From Granulicella sp. dw_53 (GTDB lineage: Bacteria; Acidobacteriota; Terriglobia; Terriglobales; Acidobacteriaceae): a stretch of 64,000 nt of DNA. The stretch covers positions 62,001 through 126,000 of the forward strand of contig NZ_JAAVUR010000012.1 in the NCBI RefSeq assembly GCF_018449545.1, in the 5' to 3' direction. Shown in pieces: positions 44,911 to 54,019 of this stretch. Numbering within the stretch: the first letter of the stretch is position 1; every line of letters starts with the position of its first letter. The notes under the pieces were generated by a model, which made no database searches, was not told the origin of the DNA, and saw only the letters and a program-made list of their open reading frames with translations. Made by a program: the position numbers and the translations under genes.

Positions 44911-45357
44911 TCACTTAAGTTTGTCGAAGACGAGATCGAGTTTCTGCTTGTCTTTCAACTGGAGATTTTCGAAGGTCTGTTTACTCTCAGTTCCGTCAGA
45001 CCAATCGATGACAATGGTGCACTTGAATTTCCACTGATCAGTGCCGCTGGGGAGATAGCTGAGAAATAGGTGACCCTTCTTGAGAGCTTTCTTGAGAGGA
45101 TGCTTGCTCAGTTGAAGCGTGAAGGTGCGAGTGGAATGGTCATTGAAGATCCCGGCACTTTCAAGGAGGTTATACGTTCCAAAAACTGCGTTCTGTTCAT
45201 CCGCAATCGAGATTTGGAGCCTGGAGTCCTGATCCTTGTCGTCATCGCCAGTCTCGAAAATGATTCCGGCCCGCTTCACCGTTACCTGAGCGTAGCTTGC
45301 GGAGCTGAAACATGTCACAGTGGCGATTGCTAGCAGCACCATGATTGACAATTTCAT
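44911..45357 (-). CDS. secreted beta-sandwich-like protein, partner of the macro-domain gene
   Basis: 148 residues from the ATG at 45357 (GAGG upstream); an in-frame start at 45381 is less likely. Signal peptide 1-24 (MKLSIMVLLAIATVTCFSSA, then SYAQ). The mature part opens with VKRAGIIFETGDDDKDQDSRLQISI, an acidic, PLAT/C2-like first strand and loop, and continues with alternating strands (FGTYNLLESAG, FTLQLSKHPLKKALKKGHLFLSYL, FKCTIVIDWSDG). The acidic loop could bind calcium. It is the first gene of a two-gene unit with the membrane macro-domain protein. No family assigned with confidence. Confidence 0.6.
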   Translation of the reverse strand: MKLSIMVLLAIATVTCFSSASYAQVTVKRAGIIFETGDDDKDQDSRLQISIADEQNAVFGTYNLLESAGIFNDHSTRTFTLQLSKHPLKKALKKGHLFLSYLPSGTDQWKFKCTIVIDWSDGTESKQTFENLQLKDKQKLDLVFDKLK

Positions 45358-45381
45358 TACGAACCTCATCCTTATGGTCAT

Positions 45382-45959
45382 GGAGGCGTTCTGAATAGTT
45401 TCTGCGGATGTTGATTCCGAATTTTACAGGTTCTATCTCAATGCTGAGCACAGAAAATTGTCCGGACTAAATTTTTCTAGCGAAACTATCAGGTTAGCCA
45501 AGCAGCCTCGCTGACCGAAGACACAAGCCAAGATGTTAAAGCTCGTCATCAAGCCCTATCGTGATTACATCCTGCGCGGCCACTCGCTGACTCCAACAGT
45601 GGCAAAAAACGTTCGTGCCACGACTATGGAAGCTCTCAGTCGACCAGGCGCAGAGCGCGAGTCCCTCGAGTAGACGCGATTCGGTAAGCGCCTCCGGCGA
45701 GCCTAGCTTACTGCCGAATGGGAGACGTATCCATGGCGATACCTTCCTTCTGCTTGCATCGGAACTTTGAACTAGGCCTTTAGAAGGTCAGGTCACTGGA
45801 GGCTCTCGGCCGTTATAACGCCCGTCAGTTCGGCAACGGGCCTCTCCAGGGTCGCAGCGAACGTTACAATTACTTCGCAATCAAAACTTCTCGTTTCAGG
45901 CGGTGAAGCCCGGCGCTTTTATCGCTTCATCGTTTGTACCCAGTGGCGGCAACGGAGGC
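45382..45959. other. stretch without recognisable genes
   Basis: About 580 bases between divergent operons. A 46-codon frame (45533-45673, MLKLVIKPYRDYILRGHSL...) might be a gene remnant, but it matches no family I recognise. The promoters of both flanking operons should lie here; none could be assigned. Confidence 0.35.
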
Positions 45960-47181
45960 ATGGCGGAAATGGCGATCGGAGCTGCACGACTCGGCGAGAT
46001 TGAACCACGAGAACGCGTCGGTGCCCAAACTGGACGCAAATACGAATATCAATATGAGCGTACGGCGCGTGCCGCGCTCGGTCTCTTGGTCGACGGTCCG
46101 AAGCATGTCTGCGTTTATTGTGACTGGCACGACGACTACGTGATCGAAATTGGCGAGCCGCCCACCTGCTACGAGTTTCATCAGGTAAAGGGGCGGAAAT
46201 CCTCACAGGGACCGTGGTCGTTCCGAGAGTTCTTCGGAGTGTCGAAGACCAAAGCGAAAACCCTTCCCAAAAAGCCCGTCGCAGTTAGGCTCGACGGGAT
46301 CCTGCCGTTGATGCTGTTGCATCATAAGAATTTCTCCACGGCTTGTGCAGGATTGGCCTTCGTCACAAACGCCGGCCTGGATCCAATACTCTCCGAGTTC
46401 CTCGAAGAGATTGGCCGTTCGGCGGTCGAAAGTGCTCTCACGGCCACCGCGCGTCTCGACCTGGAGCACATTGCGAGAGCATACGCAGCTGCCGATCCAC
46501 AGATCGCGTCTTCGGCAACTGAATTGTTCGAATGGTTGCGTGGACTGAAAGTCCATATCGATCAGGGGCACTTGGAGAATGTGGAGCTTGCACTCCTTGA
46601 ATTGGCCGACGTGGTAGTAGAGTTCAGCGAAATCGAGCTTCTCCAACGACAGGCAAAGCAGATAGCGCGAGAAATCGTGGGGAAAGTATGGACTAAAGTG
46701 GCACACTCATCGACCGTCGTTCCTACCCCGGAGGGCACAGTTGCAACGCGACAAGGGCGTCGTCGTTGCGGAATTGCTGGGCATCCTGAGTCTGTCCGCC
46801 CAGGCGTATGAGCAACTCAAGGTGGGAACAACCAGAGACACCGTGAAGACGCTGTCTCGGTTGCAACGGTATTGCTCCAAGAACGGCCTGGACAACCTCA
46901 TCGTCCCGATCTGTGATTTCAAGACAAGTTGGGATATTTGGCGAACGGTCGAGCGGCACTTCCTGGCGAGCACGGACTACATCCTTCTGGAACAGAAAAC
47001 TACTACACTTTTGCAAGCAGGACTAACGATTGATCGGATGGTGGAGGAAGCAAAGGAAGTGGCGAAGCAATTCTCCGGAATTACGGGTACGCCCTTAACT
47101 CCAGAGCACGTAATGGGACTGCTCTTCTCGCTTGCTGCCCAATCTGGGGCCATCACCAACGTTAACGTGAGTACGGCATGA
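45960..47181 (+). pseudogene. DUF4297 (Cap4-like) nuclease gene, frameshifted
   Basis: Two overlapping frames form one protein of about 405 residues. The first (ATG 45960 or 45969, GTG 45903 possible) has GRKYEYQYERTARAALGLL and the nuclease core CDWHDDYVIEIGEPPTCYEFHQVKGR, an Asp ... Glu-x-x-Gln-x-Lys pattern of the PD-(D/E)xK fold (D59, E72, Q75, K77 from 45960). It runs to about 46735. The second frame carries on with KGVVVAELLGILSLSAQAYEQL and WRTVERHFLASTDYILLEQKT to 47181. A one-base insertion near 46735 explains the break. The ATGA overlap with the next gene shows operon structure. DUF4297 domains cut DNA in several anti-phage systems. Confidence 0.65.
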
Positions 47182-47652
47182 ACGTAGATGAGTTCCTAGT
47201 GAGCGCTGCCACGTCGGACGTTCGTTTGGCTTTAGCCAATGACGTCGCACCACGCCGCAACGCACCGGAGACGATGGACGCTCTTTTATATGCCCTTGCT
47301 CGCGATATCGGTGATGATCATTGCGCGACGAACACCATTTTGTACGGTAGCACTGGGGCGCTGCGTCGCGGCACTTCTCGTGCAGCATTTCTCCGCGTTG
47401 CGGCGGTCTACTCATGGCTTGGAGACGTCGATCACCCTCCGGCGCAGATGCGCCGACGCTCTCGCCTTCTTAGAAGCCTCAAAACTCGTTTCGGTGTCGG
47501 ATGATCGGGATCGTACCGTGGCATTGACCGACGGAGGGAAAAAGCAGATCGACGGTGGTATGCGGGAAGAGAGCGACCTCGGCCTATTAATGAGGCAGCT
47601 TCGTATCAGCCAAGAAAGAGTGAAAGCGAGGTTCGGAGCTGATGGCCATTAG
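47178..47652 (+). pseudogene. small middle-component-like protein, frameshifted
   Basis: The first frame starts at ATG 47178 (MNVDEFLVSAATSDVRLAL ... ILYGSTGALRRGTSRAAFLRVAAVYSWL). From about 47420 the protein continues one frame over (ETSITLRRRCADALAFLEASKLVSVSDD ... QLRISQERVKARFGADGH) to the stop at 47652. Restored length is about 157 residues. The second half resembles a winged helix (an R-A-D-x-A-L-A-F-L-E recognition-like helix, then a beta wing DRDRTVALTDGGKK). It matches the small middle component of ABC-three-component systems in size and place. The next gene overlaps its end by 11 bases. Confidence 0.5.
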
Positions 47653-47763
47653 GTTGGAGTCGTTTCAATATTTGCCTCGTGGCACGAATGGATGGAGTTC
47701 TGGGCTCCTTCACTTCGGAGATCTTACAGGCTCGGTATTACTCCTGACCCGTGTAACTTTCTT
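47642..47763 (+). pseudogene. N-terminal fragment of an ABC-type ATPase
   Basis: Forty codons from ATG 47642: MAIRLESFQYLPRGTNGWSSG, then LLHFGDLTG, followed by a stop at 47761-47763. This is the opening beta meander of a RecF/SMC-like ABC ATPase, which should be followed at once by a Walker A loop (GPNGxGKS/T). Instead the sequence diverges after about codon 30, at roughly 47730, so most of the ATPase gene has been lost by deletion or recombination. Position and overlap fit the third gene of an ABC-three-component operon. Confidence 0.5.
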
Positions 47764-48108
47764 GGAGGGATTCTAAGCCGCGTAATAGGATCAGGTCAGG
47801 CTCACCCAAGCAATGGGATTTCCAGTACATCTCCTTCCGGAAGATCCTATCAGCTCGTTGAGGGGAGACTCGGCACATATGGTCAATCCGCAAGCCAAAC
47901 TATTAATAATGGTAGGACTGTGCCTTGGATCTGGAGTGTGATCTCTTTCGATGCGGCGGGAAACCCTGACGTGAGTCTTCATGGTACTTTTCCAACCTAC
48001 TCCATATATCAGAATGGGCAACGGATCGCCGTAGTGCCTCAAGCCAACGTCAGTGATTTCGTTCAACTTGACCAGTCCTATCAAATCGTACCTGCTCAAA
48101 TACCTTGA
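47692..48108 (+). pseudogene. C-terminal part of an unknown protein, fused at a junction
   Basis: The open frame of 138 codons begins inside the ATPase remnant, so its first 15 or so codons are the wrong frame of that gene. The protein-like part (YRLGITPDPCNFLGGILSRV ... VPWIWSVISFDAAGNPDVSLHGTFPTYSIYQNG ... ANVSDFVQLDQSYQIVPAQIP) looks like the end of a larger secreted protein of Rhs/toxin-tail type. I do not recognise the family. Likely the other side of the deletion junction. Confidence 0.35.
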
Positions 48109-48143
48109 TATAGTCTGGACTTCAACATGGGAGGGAGATCCAA

Positions 48144-48971
48144 ATGTTAGCAAAGAGAAATGTACGTGACCGAAATACCGCAAGCAACGTCGTGCGTTTA
48201 TTCATGTGGTGCGCCCTGTTAGCCAGTACCGTCAATGGACAAGTCCAGAGTTCGCCGGGCACGCAGGCCAGGCCCGTCGACAAGGCGAGGGTGTCCGATG
48301 CACTAGCGAAGGTAAAAACCGGTACGCAGTCTATACGCGACCTTGAACAGATCGCACATGCAGGCGCTACAGAAGCCATCCCTGATTTACAACATCAATT
48401 CGCGCAAAGTCCGGATCCTGACAATAAAGCGAAGATCGCTCAAGTACTGGTGAGATTTAAACATTCAGACGAATCGTATTGGAATTCACTGGTGCAATAT
48501 GTCACACCGGCAGTCGAAAGCGACACGCCATGTCCCATGAGTTTCGACACGAAAGGTGAAGCTAAGAACGAGCTTTCGCCTGAATTTACTGCTTGGGTTG
48601 AGTCACACAAACTGTCGCCGGAGGATGCGCTGTAGGAGGCACTTTCTATTTCTCCGGGAAAAGTTTCCGTGTTGGGAGCGACGGGAGATCCAAGAGCGAT
48701 CCCATTGCTTAGGCAAGCCCTTTTGTCGCCGAACTATTTCATCGAGGTTGCAGCGACACGCGGCCTAATTCATATTCAGGATAAAGATTCGATTGCATTG
48801 ATAGCTGCGGCTATTAGAAAAGCTCCGGCGGCGGTAGCAAGAACGATGGCCCAACCTCTTGCATATGTTGATGATCCTCTTGCCCAGCAAACCGTCGACA
48901 AATACGTTCCCCCGGAAAGCGCAAAAGCTCTTCGAGCTGCGAAAGCAGATGGACGGACTCCACTGTACTAA
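48144..48971 (+). pseudogene. HEAT-repeat-like exported protein interrupted by an amber codon
   Basis: A single frame of 276 codons with one internal TAG at 48633-48635. Signal peptide-like start (FMWCALLASTVNGQVQSS), then helical repeats: DLEQIAHAGATEAIPDLQHQFAQ before the stop and VLGATGDPRAIPLLRQALLSPNYFIEVAATRGL, IALIAAAIRKAPAAVARTMA after it. Both halves keep the same frame with no other defect, so the change is recent or the codon is read through. HEAT-like repeats mediate protein contacts; target unknown. Confidence 0.55.
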
Positions 48972-49267
48972 TTCTACTAATCTACCTCGGATTCGTGAAT
49001 CCTGGAGACTCCGGTGGCAGCTTACAGATTCATCCCGCGCGTTATGCTGTCCGGGCCTCATATTGTTTGCAGTTCGTTTTGTCTATCATGCTGATAAGTG
49101 GCGCATCAGCCAGCTCCAGCGGGGTCAATCTGACAATTGCGGAGAGATCTGTGAGTTGAGTTAGCGTAGATGAACAGTGTTGAGGCAATGGGTCCGTGCA
49201 GCCGCTTCGGTGCAAGAATCTGATTGTTTAGACACGGCGGTCGCTGAGGAATACGGGAAGACATGAA

Positions 49268-49823
49268 ATGAACAAGCCTAGCGCCCGTGAAGCAATTGTG
49301 ACGGCTGTATTTCTGACATTGCTTGGTCTGGTCGACTGTACGGGGCCGACCCAAAATTTCAGCATTGTCCATATTAACCCCGATACTCTGAAGGTCACTT
49401 TTGAAGGTCGTCTTCAGCAGTCTCCGCCGCATGGACTAAATTTCTATCAACGCAGGAATGCTGTGAACGGCTTCGTGATTCTTCACTTTAGTCCAGATGA
49501 AACAGTCGATTCTCCGATCTTATTCACCGATCCGGCTTCGTTCGTCAAGACGAAAAGTAGCCTGCAGGTTCTCATGAAAGGCGTCTATGGAACGGTTTAT
49601 GCGCGGATAACCTATCTCCTTCGACGTGGAATTATCGTCTAACGGGACAGCTTCAGGACCTGTAAAGATGATTGGAGCAGTAGATCGGCCGGGAGAACTG
49701 AGCGCGATTACTATTGTTCGGGTCTTTCGTGCCCCGCCAGAATTTATGGTGGTATGCGCCACTTATGGACCAGACGGTCACTTGTTCACACTGAGTGTCA
49801 ACGGATCGAAGCGCGGTAATTGA
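49268..49823 (+). pseudogene. unknown small exported protein, frameshifted
   Basis: Frame one starts at ATG 49268 (MNKPSAREAIVTAVFLTLLGLVDCTG, a lipoprotein-like leader with a Cys) and reads to a stop at 49642. From about 49605 the protein continues better in another frame (ISFDVELSSNGTASGPVKMIGAVDRPGELSAI ... FTLSVNGSKRGN) to 49823. A one- or two-base indel near 49605 explains this. No family recognised. The lipobox-like LVDC suggests a lipoprotein. Confidence 0.4.
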
Positions 49824-50150
49824 GTGCACACAAATGAACTACTGCCACTCTATAAGGGGATTGCATTGGGAACTTCAATTGGGGATCGATCGGCAACGAG
49901 AGAGTACTTCGGTTTGCCAGAAAGCTTTCCACTCTCCGATTACCTTAGTGAAATTCATAGCGTAACTAAGTCCGTTACTCTGCTGAGCTATCTCGATGTC
50001 ATTTATCTCCACTATCAGAGGAATAAATTCGTGCGACAAGATACATTCGATCAGAACGGGACAAGTAAGACAGAGTTCTTGCGGTATGCCATCCCTGACG
50101 CATTTCCCGAACTCACAAGTCTCGACAATCGTATGCAATTCGGCAAGTAG
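49824..50150 (+). CDS. small hypothetical protein
   Basis: 108 codons from a GTG directly after the stop of the preceding remnant and in the same frame as its second half. The sequence (YKGIALGTSIGDRSATREYFGLPESFPLSDYL ... SYLDVIYLHYQRNKFVRQDTF ... AIPDAFPELTSLDNRMQFGK) has ordinary amino-acid composition but no family I recognise. It may be part of the decayed gene before it. Confidence 0.3.
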   Translation: MHTNELLPLYKGIALGTSIGDRSATREYFGLPESFPLSDYLSEIHSVTKSVTLLSYLDVIYLHYQRNKFVRQDTFDQNGTSKTEFLRYAIPDAFPELTSLDNRMQFGK

Positions 50151-50358
50151 CTTCGAACCGAGGTTTCTGTTCTGATATCGCTCCCGAATTGAAAATAATT
50201 CTCCACTAACACAAACGGGCCGAGTCACTCATTGAACTAAAGTCGAAGCCTATCCAGGAATCCATCAGCGCCACTCGGTTTCGAATGTGCCAGGTTATGG
50301 TCCGTTAGAAATGTTTCGGCCAACTTATAGTCGTAAAAATTGCTAGCGGCGCCGAAGA

Positions 50359-51297
50359 ATGGCATCACAGCAAAGGAGATGCGGTGGCCACTTTATAGTT
50401 TCAATAGGCCATGATTTGAATTATTTTTCAAACGGCACCGAGACGGGGAATCCGTACGCAGACTTTCTGTTGGGCACTCCGAGCAATTACACACAATCCT
50501 CTGGTCAGCCGTTCTATCTTCGGAATCGCTACTTCGGCATGTATGCGCAGGACGTTTGGCGCGCGCGAAAGGATCTGACAATCAATGCCGGCCTTGGTTG
50601 GGACCTGATTATGCCTTGGTGGGAAAAGTTCAACCAACTCCAGAGCTATATACCCGGCGCACAGTCGACTCTCTACCCCGGAGCACCTTCAGGACTGGTT
50701 GTCGCCGGCGACCCCGGTGTGCCCAAGACAGTCGCGCCTACCGACTACGCAAACTTTGCGCCCAGAATCGGCCTGGCGTATTCACCACGGTTTGAACAAG
50801 GAATCTTGAGTAGAATCTTCGGAAGCAACGGACAAAGCAGCATCCGAGCGAGCTACGGCCTCTTCTATACTGCGTTTCAGGGTTTGTCGGCGGGCATCAT
50901 GTACGCTGTTCCTCCCTTCGGTTTTAACTATCTCAGCCCTGGGCGGCCTCTGCTGGCCAAGCCATTTATTTCGGCTGCGACAGGCGTCGACAACGGACAG
51001 CGGTTTCCGTTCCCTTTCCGTCGCACAACGTCTCCGCCTCGAATCCTGATGCCTCGGTCAATTGGTCCAACTTCCTTCCTCTTGCGGCAGATCCGTTCTT
51101 CGACCATAAGGATCGTCCGTCCCGCCGTCGCCCTCCGAGGTGGTCATACGAGCGCTCCGCCGGTTGATGCCAATGCAAGTTCGCTAAGAACTGGCATGCT
51201 GGCCCGTTCACCTATGAGATTCTTGCCCAAAATGAGTAGGGCTGATCCGCCACGGTCAGCCCTCCGCCCACTCTTGAAGTTGGTAGCATTTTGGTAG
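50359..51297 (+). pseudogene. TonB-dependent receptor remnant
   Basis: A central barrel piece of an Oar-like receptor, with both ends missing: FVSIGHDLNYFSNGTETGNPYADFLLG-type start, then YAQDVWRARKDLTINAGLGWD, YANFAPRIGLAYSP, SIRASYGLFYTAFQG. After about 51010 the coding continues in another frame (SHNVSASNPDASVNWSNFLPLAADPFFDHKD) and then fades. It lacks plug and C-terminal strands, so it cannot be functional. Same family as the intact receptor at the start of the window. Confidence 0.7.
51239..51263. repeat. hairpin
   Basis: AGGGCTGA and TCAGCCCT pair perfectly over a 9-10 base loop. It lies 20 bases from a GGTAGCATTTTGGTAGCAAA motif. No T run, so a terminator is not certain. Confidence 0.4.
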
Positions 51298-51371
51298 CAA
51301 ACAACGCCCAGAACGCCGGTTCTCACCCACTCAATCGGTGGATAACTCCTTTATTATCATTTACATGAACA

Positions 51372-51650
51372 TCACGTTACACCTTCGCCAGGTGGCGTTC
51401 GGCATGTACATGCCGCGTTCGACGCGGAAGTGCAAAAGCAGACCAAAGGAGACAACACCATGAGCCGCAAGGTCACCACCGACACCACCACCCCCAGACG
51501 GTCCAGCTCGCCACGCACGACTGCGTCGGCCGAGCGGCTGCCATCATCGGCTACGTCTCCAGGCAGGAAGACGAAGCTCACAGAATCGCCAAAGGCTTCA
51601 TTGACTTCATTCACAATCTTTGCGATGTCAAGTTGATTCTGTTCACGACC
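51372..51650 (-). pseudogene. metallophosphoesterase N-terminal fragment
   Basis: The frame after a stop at 51651-51653 reads QNQLDIAKIVNEVNEAF, then SVSFVFLPGDVADDGSRSAD and VVRGELDRLGV. This is the GDxxDxG metal-binding segment of calcineurin-like phosphoesterases with its usual neighbours. There is no N-terminal DxH strand and the frame turns non-homologous after about 50 residues. A small remnant left by rearrangement. Confidence 0.35.
51400..51415. repeat. 16-bp perfect palindrome
   Basis: CGGCATGTACATGCCG, symmetrical at every base, flanked on both sides by GCGTTC. It has the form of a dimeric operator or recombinase site; no adjacent intact gene explains it. Confidence 0.4.
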
Positions 51651-51744
51651 TTAGTCATTTGGAGATCGCCCAAAGTGAACCCAACTAGTCACACCGGCAA
51701 CTTCTGGCGATTGGGGTTCAAAGAACGCTTCGATGCAAACGTGT

Positions 51745-53017
51745 TCATGCTGGAAACTCCTGAGAAGTGGTCGGGCTAGAAATATCGGTGCCGGATTCGT
51801 GTCGGTCTGGGAGCGTCTCGGGAATTGCGGTCCAAAGCAGGACGAACGCAATCGTAGCGATAGCTCCCAGCGACAGAAACGAGATGCGATAACTGAAGTG
51901 CTGAATTAGCTTTCCGCCAAACGTCGTGCTGAGAGCGGCCCCAAGTCCCACTGCTGTTGCAAGACTGCCTTGGACGAGATTGAACCGGCCGGTAGCCCGA
52001 GTTCGGTCAGCTACTACAAGGATGGAGACGACACCGAAGATGGCGTTTGCAACTCCATCGAGGAGTTGAATTGCAATCAGACCTCCGCTGTTGTGGGTGA
52101 GGGTGTACAAAACAGCTCGCATTGGCAGGACGCCGAAGCCGAGAAGCAGAAGAGGTTTCCTACCGTGCAAGTTGGCAAATCGACCAATAGCAGGGGCTGA
52201 ACACATGATGACTACCTGGGTTACGATGATGCAGGCGGACATGAATGGGGCCGCAGTCGCCCGTGCCCCGTGCGACAGCATCTCGCCAAGTTGTGGCAGC
52301 ATCGCTGCATTGGCAAAGTGGAAGAGAAAAGCGCAAGCCAGGAAGACGAGCAGTATTCTGTCACCCAACAGGGTTTGCATCGCAGACGATCGTGCTGGAA
52401 CCTCTTTTCCGCCGACCAGCTTCGCTCCGCCTCTTGCGAGGTCATAGTCGATATCGCTGCCCTTGATCGCTCGGATGGCGAGGACGGTAGGAATGGTTAG
52501 TACCGCAGCGGTAATGAAAATCGCGCGGTTGCCAAACAGGTGGCTGACACCAGCGATCAGGAGCGCACATGCTACGTTTCCGGCTGAGTTGAACGATTGG
52601 TTCTTTCCGAATTGGCGATCAAAGAGGTTCACGCCGACTATTCCCATCGTAACTGCGGCCAACGTCGGTGCGAGGAATGGTCCGGCGCCCCCGATAAGAA
52701 CCTGGGATGTGTACACCGCCCACGGGGGCGGCAGTGATGCTCAGGAGAGTCGCTCCAACCACCAAAACGCCACACGCGATAACGAGAATTAGACGTTTCG
52801 ATTTCATCTGGTCCACGATGGCGCCCGCGGGAGTTTGCAGCAGAACCGTGATGATGCCACCGAGCGTCAATGCCATTCCGACGCGACCGGGCTCCCATCC
52901 CGCTCCAGCCAGATATGCCGCAAGAAAAGGTCCCAACCCGGTTTGTACGTCAGCGAGAAAGAAGTTTGTTGCCTGCAGCGCGCGCAGGCTTTGCTTCTTG
53001 TCGGAATTGATGTCCAT
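51745..53017 (-). pseudogene. MFS transporter gene, frameshifted
   Basis: First frame from ATG 53017 (53059 possible): RALQATNFFLADVQTGLGPFLAAYLAGAGWEPGRVGMALTLGGI, ITVLLQTPAGAIVDQMKSKRL, four TM helices, to about 52720. The rest lies in a second frame: QVLIGGAGPFLAPTLAAVTMGIVG, LLVFLACAFLFHFANAAMLPQLGEML, GRKPLLLLGFGVLPMRA, to the stop at 51745. Together they make about 420 residues with twelve TM helices. A one-base indel near 52715 separates the halves. Drug- or metabolite-exporter type; substrate unknown. Confidence 0.75.
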
Positions 53018-53101
53018 GGCGAATGCTGATGGCCCGTTGTAATGGCTTCTGATCCCCACACCCGATGGCGTATTGTGCAGGGAGCAAAGCGAACATCACA
53101 A

Positions 53102-53665
53102 TCAGGCACCTTCCAGTTGTAATTTCTTAAAGCCGAGTCCGAGCTTTCGTTGATCGTCTTGTCGCGCATGAGATAGCGCTTCGGCGGCGCGTGCAAACTC
53201 TAACGCGCGACGATAGGCTCCATTCCTCAGAGTATGCTCTGCGTTCTTCCGCGAACTCTTGTAGAGCACAGCCAATACGCTGGATCGCTTCTCGAAATCT
53301 TCCCAGTGGTCTTTGGCGCGTTGGAGTAGCTCATCAAATTGCTCTTTGATCGCGCCTTCTAGTGCTGTCGAGACATCGCCACCACTAGAGCGATCATCGG
53401 AGAGCACAGCAAAGCTGAGATGTTCAGATGCCCTGAGCAGCTCGGCTGCACTCTTGTTGAAGCCGTTCTCAAGCTCATCCTCGGCTAGCTTCGTTAGCGC
53501 GTCAACCCCCTCTAGGGCAGGGAAGTCCAGAGACGCGTGGAGCACTTCCACGCGGCCTATGTGTTCATAGGCGCGGCGCAAATCCTTCGCCTCATGGTGC
53601 TTTCCATGATGATGTCCCGCGGCCTTCTTGACGGCCTTCTTTGCAGTTTTCTTTGGTGGTGGCAT
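53102..53665 (-). CDS. helical hypothetical protein with Lys-rich N-terminus
   Basis: 187 residues. The start PPPKKTAKKAVKKAAGHHHGKHH is of histone-H1/HU-tail type and likely to bind nucleic acid. The rest is predicted all-helical (LRRAYEHIGRVEVLHASLDFPALEGVDALTKLAEDELENGF ... SAAELLRASEHLSFAVL ... NAEHTLRNGAYRRALEFARAAEALSHA), with TPR-like ALEFARAAEAL. It has the look of a small intact gene in a decayed zone. Family not recognised. Confidence 0.55.
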   Translation of the reverse strand: MPPPKKTAKKAVKKAAGHHHGKHHEAKDLRRAYEHIGRVEVLHASLDFPALEGVDALTKLAEDELENGFNKSAAELLRASEHLSFAVLSDDRSSGGDVSTALEGAIKEQFDELLQRAKDHWEDFEKRSSVLAVLYKSSRKNAEHTLRNGAYRRALEFARAAEALSHARQDDQRKLGLGFKKLQLEGA

Positions 53666-53776
53666 AACGAATATTCCTCCCTTCGCTTAAAAGTTCGATG
53701 CAAAAGAAAGCAGCCGCATCCCGGGAAAACGACAAAGGCTAGTTCGATAGTGCGGGGCGCGAAATTCTAGAGCAAG

Positions 53777-54019
53777 TCACCGAATCCTACTGTCCGAATT
53801 CCAATATGTCGGGGAAATCCGAAGGATGTTAGCTCTACTTCGGCTCAAGTTTGCAGGGTGGTAGTCTCCTCCGACTTGGTTATGACGCCCCGGGCAAAGC
53901 GGATCTTCGGGAGCAGCTCGCCTTTTGAGGCATTTGCCGAAACGATCTCGCCCCGAGTGTTCGTTCATTTCTCTTAGCAACTCTTCTTTGAGAGGAAGGG
54001 AGATGAGAATCTTGTCCAT
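53777..54019 (-). CDS. short ribbon-helix-helix-like frame
   Basis: 80 codons starting MDKILISLPLKEELLREMNEHSG, which resembles the beta strand and first helix of a ribbon-helix-helix antitoxin or repressor. The remainder (RRAAPEDPLCPGRHNQVGGDYH...) does not continue the fold, so this is at best an N-terminal remnant. No toxin gene is adjacent. Confidence 0.25.
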   Translation of the reverse strand: MDKILISLPLKEELLREMNEHSGRDRFGKCLKRRAAPEDPLCPGRHNQVGGDYHPANLSRSRANILRISPTYWNSDSRIR

